Shown: piece after piece, positions 55,473-64,000 of the stretch
Layout of the letters: each line of letters begins with the position of its first letter
Position numbering within the stretch: position 1 is the stretch's first letter
NCBI GenBank assembly: GCA_946406115.1
Contig: OX291553.1
Location: 7,259,001-7,323,000, forward strand
DNA length: 64,000 bases
Source: Apoda limacodes
Lineage: Eukaryota > Arthropoda > Insecta > Lepidoptera > Limacodidae
Reading direction: 5' to 3'
Notes under the pieces: model-generated
The model's database searches: none
The model's input: the letters and a program-made list of their open reading frames with translations, nothing else
Told to the model about the DNA's origin: nothing
Program-made: the position numbers and the translations under genes

Positions 55473-58400
55473 GCTGTCGTAGACACTTTATCTCCTGACA
55501 CCAATCGCTTATCGTCGTTGCTTGACAAGGCAATCTTTTTAACGCTACGCGTGAACACTTCGTGTTTTATAGATTTGAATAAAATATTTTTTTTTTTTAT
55601 GACACCGCCTTTAAACAATGTTTTTCTATAATTTGAAAAACTTAAATTTCGTACAACACATGTCTTTACACCTTTAGCTTTTTTAATAATACTGTTTGCA
55701 GTTTTAACGCAGTACAATTTAGAACGTAGGCCTACAAACTTTGTAATAATATCCCCTCCCATTTCGTCTTTAAAAAGACCTGGAACTTTTTTATTTATTA
55801 GTGGCAAGTCATAGTCATTTTGTAAACCATAATTGCTAGTATCGAAGTACTGTATAAAATGTTTTTTTAGGTCTTTATAAAAGTCAGGTGTTTTTATGTG
55901 ATATATGAAACTGTCTGTATCAGTATAGCACATGCGTACGCGTTTACCATAAAATGGTTGAACAATAGAGTAATGAAAATCGTACATGTGAGCTTTAGAT
56001 AGCTCGAGCACTGTAAACCCTATGTATAGAGGCTTATCTAAAATTATCTGTTCAGGCTTGGTTTGTATAGCAACCAAATTTTCAGTAAAGACTGAAACAC
56101 TATGAAAACTCGGACTTGCTATTTATTTGTCTGCGCTATTTTTCTTTTTAGTTTTATTTTGGGTGTCAGACCATTGATTCACTAACTGTACCTTAACCCT
56201 TCGTTCGTTGTTTTCTAATGTTTTACCAAAGATACTATTGTTTAACAATTTAAAAAAGTCTTGTTCAAATTCCGATTTTGCGTTTTGTCTTAAACTTGTA
56301 TTTAGATCGATGTATTGTTTTAGGTAAGAGCTCTGCCTAAACGTAATAACGCGATGCACTTTTTCAAGGATTAAACCGTGTTTTATACAAGTTTTTAAAT
56401 TCACATAGTGAATTACGTAAAAATATTTGTCGAATAAATTCGGAATAAGTTTAGAAGTTTTCCCTCCGGGAGGAATACTTTTTTCTGGACAAAACGGTAA
56501 CTCGTTATGTTTTCCATGCAATTCTTTAGGATAAATCAAATCGACTTCGAGTATAAACCCGTAATCAGCATCATTTGATACATTGTTAACATTAAAATTA
56601 ACTATTTCAGATTGACTCAAAAAACGAAAGTTTGAAAAAGGCAAAGCTTGGCACATGCTGTATCCATAAAGATTATTACAATCTATGTAGACTATATATG
56701 AGTCAGTTAACAAAGGATCATAGTGTAAAACGTGTTTATTGTTAGCTTCTGCATATCTGTGCGAACACATACAAACACCGCCCCTTATACCGGCTTGAAT
56801 CATTCTAATTATTTCTAAATCTCCAATGAGTTCAAGCTCGACACCTGTTTTAAAAAGCATGCTATCCCATGATAAGCTACTTGCTGTTAAGTAATATGCT
56901 GGATCGAGAAGATAGTGACGTTTGCATGTTTGCCTAAAATTTTCGAAAATATCCGTCAGCAAAAGCACATCAATTTGCAAATATAAATCAGTGTACTGAC
57001 CGAGATTTAAAATATCAAATGCGCGCCAAACTGTTTGCGCGTGTTCGTAATCCTCATCCGAAATAGTTTCATTAGTAAGAGAACTGTAAAAACATTCTTT
57101 TTTAGGAAGTTTCTGTTCATTGTAACGATCCCATTTATCCATATATTCGTAAGGATAAACTCCTTTACGTGTAACTAAATCGAATTGAGTTGGATTTAAA
57201 AAACATCTACGAAGATGTATAAAATGTTCTTTTTTTAAAGTTTTAGCCAACTTTTCTAAACTGGTGCCTAAAAATTTATAAGAATCTACAAATCGTAGCT
57301 GAATGAATTCTTCATCGGAAACTGGAATGAATTTAGTAAATGAGATATAGTTCTCTTTAGTTTTAGGAATGATTTTTATCGCTCCTGGAGCTTCTCCTAG
57401 ATTTTTGATAAACAGATGGCTGTCATAGCCTGCCAGATTGTGGAAAAATATCGGTACAAATTTGGGAATTTTGTATTGTAAATTACAATAGTTATGAGCT
57501 GCACCACGATAACGGCCTGATATATGACAATGATCTTTCACTTTGTCACCAAATAAAAAATTCCGGCAAATATGGCAAAGGGTAGCATTTTTAAAATCTT
57601 TTGCATCATTTTCATTAAAAATAATAGGAACATTTTGAGATAGAATTTGGTGTATTTTACGCGCGTCTCTATAAAGATAATCGATAAATGTTTCAATACA
57701 GTCAACGCCGCGGTAAGACACATATCGATTATGGTTCGGGTCCGCTGTACAAACAATTTGATAAGCAAACGCTGCTGGAATATGATGTTGTAACGTTTCT
57801 GTATTCGAAGTGCCTGATGGTTCTTTATAGCACGGTTTCAATAAAGTTTCCATGTCCGCGTAAATTACGACGGGGACATTTTGTTTACGGTCATAATTTT
57901 TGAATTTGATTACTGAACCCTTTTCCGGTAATAAAGTCACTATTCCACCACAAACGTGATTATCAACTTCGATTTGTGTTTTAAAAAATACTAAACACGT
58001 GTCGCAAAAATACAGTTTCCCGTGATGGTTTGTTATTTGTTTACGAACAAGCCGTGACAAATCCTTAATGAGACAGTAATGCGATTTACCATTATTTTCA
58101 AAAAACAACAAATGTATGATTTTTTTATTACTTATATTTTCAGACTTATACAATGGTCCCGTTATGGTCTTATTGTTTTGCAAACCAAAAATTATGAATT
58201 TAAGCTGTGGATTATTTTTTTCAAAAATGTGGATATCTGTAAACGTAACGGGAAAAGACATGCCATCTATGTTCAAAACATCACGAAAATGAGGATAAGA
58301 TGTTACTCTTTCAGAATGATATTTTGCTGGGTAAAGGTTTGCCATAACACTCCATAAAAAACAAAACTCATCGTTATTCTGAATGTTAAGACAAGCCTTT

Positions 58401-58957
58401 TTATTCTTTATGACTCTCGGCAGTTGTATAAATGTGGACCCCTCCCCACCCCGCAACGGTTGGTAACGGTTTACATTTACCTCCAAATGTGAAGCACTTA
58501 GGAAGGCCCAACCGCTTTCACGTTGCTCAAACTCTTCAACTTTCTTTGTTAAAGTATTAACAACTTTTGAAAAAAACTTATTAAAATCGTAATTATAATA
58601 AATTGGTATTTTTTTTGTACTGAAGGACTTAATTTCTTGCTTGTTATTTTTAAACAAAACAAAAATTGAAAATAACTCCAAATTTACCTTTAGACAGGTA
58701 TGTTTTTGTAAGTTTTCACTCAAAAGTAACATTATTTTACTACGAAGAGAGTTTAAAAACATAGATAAATTATTTGGAATAGGTTCAAAAGCCACTAGTC
58801 TATAGGAAATAATGCGTCGACGAAACGCCGAGCTAATAATTTCAACCCCATCGCTATGGCGTTGAGTTTTATCATTTTTTTTATGAGTATTGCTCCTTAC
58901 GTGACCAGTCCATGACTTATTATTGACAGATACGCTACAAACAGAACAGAAAGGCAT
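55442..58957 (-). pseudogene. Protein-primed type DNA polymerase B, one nonsense codon
   Basis: 1,170 codons plus one internal TAA at 56125-56123. It would replicate the element. The N-terminus has a CxxC...H...H zinc finger (residues 4-25). Exonuclease motif I is YADMET (366-371, Asp368/Glu370), and motif II is HNLAGYD (506-512). An HNH/endonuclease VII-like insert lies between (CHICRNFLFGDKVKDHCH, 461-478). Exonuclease III lies near YTDLYLQIDVLLLTD (655-669), palm motif A is YIDCNNLYGYSM (757-768), and motif B is KLLNNSIFGKT (903-913). After the stop the same frame goes on without shift and contains motif C, YTDTDS. The break separates motifs B and C, so the upstream product alone would be inactive. 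No frameshift exists, and the remainder looks well conserved. Confidence 0.92.
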
Positions 58958-59093
58958 TTTTTAATGAATTAACGAAAACCAAAATATCAGAAAGTTGTTA
59001 TGAAATACTTATATTAACCTCATGAATATTTAATGTATAATGCGTGAGTTCAAAAATAAAATAATGTAGATAAATCCATTGTTAATATATTTT
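58958..59093. other. Junction between viral element and host-like gene
   Basis: Only 136 bases separate the polymerase ATG from the stop codon of the gene to the right. No inverted repeat matching the left side (46.3-47.07 kb) is visible, so the right terminus of the element is either here and degraded or lost. Confidence 0.4.
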
Positions 59094-60215
59094 TTAGGTA
59101 AATTTTAACTTATTATTAAAATGCGTAGGCTCACTATCCTTAAACAAGTTGAAGGCTATAGCGAGAAAGTCCTGTATAGCCCCCCATTCATTGGAAGAGC
59201 TCTCACACTGTAGCTTTACCGCTGCGAGGGCTTTCTTGTACCGTTCCTCTGGTGGAGCGTCCTGAACGTCACCCGTGTTGTAAATCTTCAAATCAATGAA
59301 GAAGTCTCCTTGAAAGTTCCCGACGCGACGAGTCTGACCTGTTGAAACGCGCGATGTAAAAGAGGATGTTGTACTGTGAACACTCTTCTTGCTGCTCGAT
59401 GCTTTTTCCTCAAAATTTAAAATTGTGAAGAGGTCTTTTCGGTTCTTCTTTTTTGAACTGGGAACAAAACAACAAATAAAGTTATCTTCTTATTGACATG
59501 AAGTAACTACTTAAGATTAGGTGGACCGTAAGCTTGTTTGCCACCTTGGTGGTGCAAAAAGAAATAAAATAAAATAGCATTATTTATGGTTGCGTAATAA
59601 GGGTCACATTCTATCAATCGGTAATGAATAGGTACTATCATAAAAACAATTTAATATAACAAATAATAAAAACATTTTAAAAAAATAATCTATTTTGATA
59701 ACAATCTATTATACAAATTATATACGATCATCAAACATGTATTTGCCTGCACGCGTTATGATATGATGAATCATCACATACGTCACATCATCGCTCGTGC
59801 TACTACAAAGCAAACACCACAGAAAAGGTAAAGTATATGTATACCTATTTCAAATTTTACATTAAGTTTAGCAAAAGATTTTTAAAATAGAAACACAACT
59901 ATATAAGTACCTTGTCTTTTCGTTTAGCGTATCCGATGTAAGGCGCTTACGGGATGAGGCGATGTTTTTGGGTTTCACTGCTTTTGCACCGATTGAGGAT
60001 GTGCAGAGTTTTCTAGAAGACACCGGAGGTGTAGGCGCCACCGCAAGGATTTCTTGGCTGGATTCGAACTCTGAGTCAGACCTGTGAAATAAATAGAAAT
60101 AATAAAATCAACTATAAGAAAAAAACATTTAAAAACAAAAAAAATTTTTTGTTATAAGTAGGTACTTACTTACATTTTTCAATATCAGAATAACTGGATT
60201 TAACACCGGAAGCAA
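59094..60215 (-). CDS. Last three exons of a spliced host-like gene, function unknown
   Basis: Three exons with matching phases: 60215-60170 (46 bases, donor AA|GTAAGT), 60081-59911 (171 bases, acceptor TTATTTCACAG, donor AAG|GTACTT) and 59457-59094 (364 bases, acceptor TTGTTCCCAG, stop TAA). Codons split as AA|G and AG|T remain sense, and all three stay open, which is unlikely by chance. The exons are GC-richer than the viral genes. The product is Ser/Lys-rich in the middle (SKKKNRKDLFTILNFEEKAS) with a helical C-terminus (ERYKKALAAVKLQCESSSNE, then WGAIQDFLAIAFNLFKDSEP). I do not recognise the family; a nuclear protein is possible from the basic patches. Upstream exons were not found. Confidence 0.7.
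59515..59565 (+). mobile_element. LINE tail scrap in an intron
   Basis: 'GTGGACCGTAAGCTTGTTTGCCACCTTGGTGGTGC' followed by A-rich DNA, the same tail as at 26830-26880, lying in the intron between the second-last and last exons of the spliced gene. Confidence 0.65.
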
Positions 60216-62730
60216 CTGTATTTAATGCACAAATTTTCAAAAAAATATGTAATTACTTGTAGCCTGTGTGAGCTTATAAGCTATTGAATATAGATTCGTC
60301 AGCAAAAATAGAAAAACCGGTCAAGAGCGAGTCATAACAACACCTAATTTTTATTACTACGATATCTACCTTTTAAAACTCCTATTTTTTATCATTAGAG
60401 GTTTGAAATAATTTGACATGTACTAGGTAATAATTACAAATAATTCCTGCAGATGTAATTACACATAGACAAACATTAAAAATCATCTTAACACATAACT
60501 TTATACCTTCTCTATACTATTCAGTTGTTTAAAATTGAAATATGTCTAAAGTTAATAACGTCTATAACGAAGTTTTCAATTTTACTCAAACAGCTCATGA
60601 CTAGATAAAATGTACCGTTTGATTTTTTTAAATTGAACCCAATCGAACCCTAAATCAATAATATTGCATACTTTGCAATTATCACGCTTAGGTATTCTTT
60701 GTCGCCTTGCGTCAAAGGATGTGTAGTAAATTGATATTAGGTCGCGGTAAAATGTTGAAAATGTCGCACTGTAGACATTTGACCAAATGGTTAAAAATCT
60801 AAGTTACATTTCTTATTAAAATTATCCTTTATTAACTCCTTCATAAATTATAAAATACTAATTGTCAAATAAAATTAATGCTTCGCGAATTGCACCCCTC
60901 TCAACACATATTTCGGCAAAATACCACACTTAAAAATCATAAACAAAAACTTAGATTTAAACTTATGTTTTCGAAAACTGGATTCGTTAGTTATTGTACT
61001 TATAACTTCAATAATTTAATTTTGAGACGTTGTATGATTTTTTTCATAAAAAGAGGGAAAAAAACACTAAGTAGTACTTTTCTTATATGACTCGCTATAC
61101 AACAAAGATTACAAAAACTTTATATAAAAATAAGCAATACGGATATATTTACTATCGTATGTTTTTTAACTTGACTGTAACATTTCGCAATAGATGAACT
61201 TCTCATATTATGTTCGTGATACTATTTTATGCTTGCAAGGCTCTTTGTTTATGTATTTGTCGCTGAACTATACATGATACTTTAAAATATTACATTAATG
61301 AAATACCAAATTATAAAAAAGACAAATCGGTTACGAACCCACATAGAACTATATTAACTAAAATGTATTTATAATATATTTATGTACTTAAATTAATCCA
61401 CCAATTTGCGGCCGGCCGGTGCGGTGGCCAATAGCCTAAGCCTCCTTTATCTAACGAAGGCTTTGCTTCTGTGGTAGGGACAAATAACCTAAATTCGCTA
61501 TTATGAACAAATCATCTAAAATTTTGCATAATATAAAATTTGCTTAAAAATAATAAAACTTATTTTCTCAATGAATGTGAAAACAAATTGTTTTTTTTCA
61601 GTTAAATTAATCACTCATATTTGTAAGTATGTGAGAATATATTAATATAACCTAGATATTATACTACAAAACAATAAGATACTGGTGTTAAAACGTATAC
61701 TAAACACGATTGAATTGCTCTAAATTCCGAAGTGTTCAAGATTCATTGGTCGGAGTATAAGCAAACCGTGAGAATTATTTCTATAATAATTATTATAACT
61801 CATTTCTCATAGAAACTTGTAGCGCTGTGAACACGTCTCAAAACTTTAATTAGTGAAAGTGCAATTACCAAAATCAAGAAAAGTGATCAAGCAGTACTTA
61901 CTTATTTATATACTGTAAGTAAAGTGTGTTACTTATTTATTTATTGTAAAATTAAAAATAAATAATATATAATTTTTAGTTGTTCATTTTGTCAAGTAAA
62001 TAGAGATTTTTTTAATGTAACATTTTATTGCTCATTGGAAATATTCTGATTATATTAGGATAAAATAAAAAATTTTCACAATGGTTTTTGCTCAGCTCAG
62101 CTCTCAGTATTATAACACTGTTGCAATTATCATGATTTTATTTATATTTAATTAATGCAACAGTTTATTTTTTTTATATTTTTTTAGATCTGCACTAGAT
62201 CTTCCTTAGTACGGATTCAATGCCTTAATCTAATTTATTATTTCATCTTAAAAATAAAAATCCCTGTTATCTTACTGCTAGTTTCCTTTTTATTAGTCAA
62301 AACTGTAGGTACCTGTGTTCAAGGTATAAAATTTGTATAGAAAAACACCGTAAAACTATAATAATTATATTTTTTTAAATTGTTTACAGAGAAGACAGTG
62401 CTGCGACTTTAAGAACTGTCAGCTTTCAAGTATTTAAGACCCAAGTACCTACATGGGAACTCGCTGGTTTTCAATATTTTTAATAACTGTAAAAGAACCT
62501 TGTCTGTGCTAATATATTTTATTGTTCGCAGGTACTATGCTTCTTACCAGACCAGACTTCACTACACTATAAAGAAAAGTATTTACTTTTGTAACCTGTT
62601 CAAATTAAAAAAAACCTATCCTACCAAAACTCTATAGTTCACTCAAAGCAGTAATGAACTTTGATTGAGCTGTAGATATTTCCACATTGTTTTATTTCCA
62701 ACATTGTTTTATTTTTTATACACCTGCAGG
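60216..62730. other. Gene-free; probably intron or intergenic
   Basis: No recognised exon, array or element. The plus frame 60878-61090 has no domain. Bases 61410-61440 are briefly GC-rich (GCGGCCGGCCGGTGCGG). Confidence 0.45.
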
Positions 62731-62734
62731 TAAT

Positions 62735-62830
62735 TCTTCTATGGTAAAATGGTAAAAGGTAAATGGTAAAAGGTATTTGGTTTTTCAAAAGGTAAAGGTG
62801 ATTTTTTTTTTTTTTTAATTTTTTTCTTTT
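62735..62830. repeat. Simple GGTAAA-type repeat and T-run
   Basis: Imperfect repeats of ATGGTAAAA / AAAGGTAAA (62740-62800) followed by T15 (62803-62817) directly before the satellite. Confidence 0.7.
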
Positions 62831-62879
62831 ATTTATTATGAATTCGATCGTTCGATCTGTTCACTAATTTGGAACATTA

Positions 62880-64000
62880 AACAATCGCGGTTGGCGTGGG
62901 GTGATCTTACCACGGGCTCCCCGGGCGGAATCTTACCATGGGTCTGTCAACCAATTGCGATTGTGTTAGGAATTCCTTTCAGCGGGGTTGATCTTACCAC
63001 GGGCTCCCCAGGAAGAACTTACCACGGGTCGTCCAACTGAAAGGTTTAGGATATACACGGTTCACAGAGTGATCTTACCACGGGCTCTCTGTAATCGTGT
63101 TTTAGGTGTCGCGTTCAATAAGGTGATCTTACCATGGGCTCCAAGTTGAACGTGTTAGGAATTCCTTTCGGTGGGGTTGATCTTACCACGGGCACCCCAG
63201 GAAGAACTTACCACGGGTCTTCCAACTGAAAGGTTTAGAATATACACGGTTTACAGAGTGATCTTACCACGGGCTCTCTGTAATCGTGTTTAGGTATCAC
63301 GTTCAATAAGGTGATCTTACCATGGGCTCCAAGTTGAACGTGTTAGGAATTCCTTTCGGTGGGGTTGATCTTACCACGGGCACCCCAGGAAGAACTTACC
63401 ACGGGTCTTCCAACTGAAAGGTTTAGGATATACACGGTTCACAGAGTGATCTTACCACGGGCTCTCTGTAATCGTGTTTTAGGTGTCGCGTTCAATAAGG
63501 TGATCTTACCATGGGCTCCAAGTTGAACGTGTTAGGAATTCCTTTCGGTGGGGTTGATCTTACCACGGGCACCCCAGGAAGAACTTACCACGGGTCTTCC
63601 AACTGAAAGGTTTAGGACATACACGGTTCACAGAGTGATCTTACCACGGGCTCTCTGTAATCGTGTTTTAGGTGTCGCGTTCAATAAGGTGATCTTACCA
63701 TGGGCTCCAAGTTGAACGTGTTAGGAATTCCTTTCGGTGGGGTTGATCTTACCACGGGCACCCCAGGAAGAACTTACCACGGGTCTTCCAACTGAAAGGT
63801 TTAGGATATACACGGTTCACAGAGTGATCTTACCACGGGCTCTCTGTAATCGTGTTTTAGGTATCGCGTTCAATAAGGTGATCTTACCATGGGCTCCAAG
63901 TTGAACGTGTTAGGAATTCCTTTCGGTGGGGTTGATCTTACCACGGGCACCCCAGGAAGAACTTACCACGGGTCTTCCAACTGAAAGGTTTAGGACATAC
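62880..64000. repeat. 188-189 bp satellite of stem-variable, loop-constant hairpins
   Basis: The phrase TTAGGAATTCCTTTC starts units at 62966, 63155, 63343, 63532, 63721 and 63910, so the period is 188-189 bp, and the array runs past the window end. Each unit has four copies of a GATCTTACCACGGGCT-like motif (the second is ACTTACCACGGGT), each between complementary arms: TGGGGT/ACCCCA, GGAAGA/TCTTCC, ACAGAG/CTCTGT and GTTCAA/TTGAAC. An outer pair CCTTTC/GAAAGG encloses the first two. The stems differ in sequence while the loops are nearly constant. The leader (62884-62960) has two more such loops enclosed by CAATCGC/GCGATTG. No ORF. Confidence 0.95.

Larger units (their letters stand above)
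46990..58990. mobile_element. Maverick/Polinton (adintovirus-type) integrated element
   Basis: About 12 kb holding the hallmark set of large self-synthesising DNA transposons and adintoviruses: packaging ATPase, retroviral-type integrase, PLA2 protein, adenain-like protease, minor and major jelly-roll capsid proteins, and type B DNA polymerase. Morphogenesis genes run on the plus strand (47.07-53.88 kb) and the polymerase block on the minus strand (54.3-58.96 kb), converging at 53.9-54.3 kb. Codon use is strongly AT-biased, unlike the exons at 59.1-60.2 kb. Boundaries are approximate because I found no terminal inverted repeats or 6-bp target duplication. The polymerase has one nonsense codon; the other genes look open, so the insertion seems fairly young. 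Confidence 0.92.

Noticed and set aside
57538..58357. Frames on either strand inside the polymerase gene
   Set aside because: All lie in other frames of the polymerase coding sequence and lack independent support.
62880..64000. CRISPR-like array (constant motif with variable flanks)
   Set aside because: The variable parts are complementary arms that recur every 189 bp, not unique spacers, and the context is an animal genome.

Overview
The window looks like AT-rich nuclear DNA of an arthropod, most likely a moth or butterfly. There are no bacterial operons and no tRNA or rRNA clusters. It carries many 5'-truncated LINE relics, tRNA-derived SINEs and dispersed tails of kinds I associate with Lepidoptera. 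The species assignment is an inference.

Region 1-46 kb is a repeat graveyard with no intact host gene that I can support. It holds three copies of one Jockey-like LINE (3.5-4.9 kb minus, 9.77-11.8 kb plus, 24.4-24.8 kb minus; the last two with visible target-site duplications), several copies of a second LINE tail family, RTE-like and CR1/L2-like reverse transcriptase remnants, and two SINE families. It also holds tandem arrays (61 bp at 4.5 kb, 43 bp at 6.5 kb, 41 bp at 27.0 kb, 27 bp at 30.4 kb), a 750-800 bp non-autonomous element in two copies of opposite orientation (19.8-20.6 and 25.5-26.3 kb), and a 382 bp terminal-inverted-repeat element at 38.5 kb.

Region 47.0-59.0 kb is an integrated Maverick/Polinton (adintovirus-type) element. 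On the plus strand, in order: A32/FtsK-like packaging ATPase, a conserved accessory protein, a small coiled-coil protein, a retroviral-type integrase with a C-terminal chromodomain, a parvovirus-VP1-like phospholipase A2 protein, an adenain-like cysteine protease, a penton-like minor capsid protein, an unlisted 47-codon basic protein, the major capsid protein, and a 158-residue conserved protein. On the minus strand: a 95-residue ORF, a 177-residue ORF, and a protein-primed type DNA polymerase B. The polymerase is broken by one in-frame TAA between palm motifs B and C, so this copy is probably no longer autonomous. The protease frame has no ATG ahead of its conserved start; it lies in the -1 frame of the phospholipase gene, and a canonical A_AAA_AAC slippery heptamer sits directly before the phospholipase stop. 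The late genes are chained by ATGA stop/start overlaps. I could not find terminal inverted repeats.

Region 59.1-60.2 kb contains the last three exons of a spliced, GC-richer host-like gene on the minus strand, with consistent splice phases; the element ends within about 137 bp of its last exon. After roughly 2.6 kb without recognisable genes, the window ends inside a 188-189 bp higher-order satellite (62.88 kb to the end). Every subunit there is a hairpin whose stem differs but whose loop keeps the same CTTACCACGGG-type motif. That satellite and the possible frameshift site are the two signals I consider most worth a second look.
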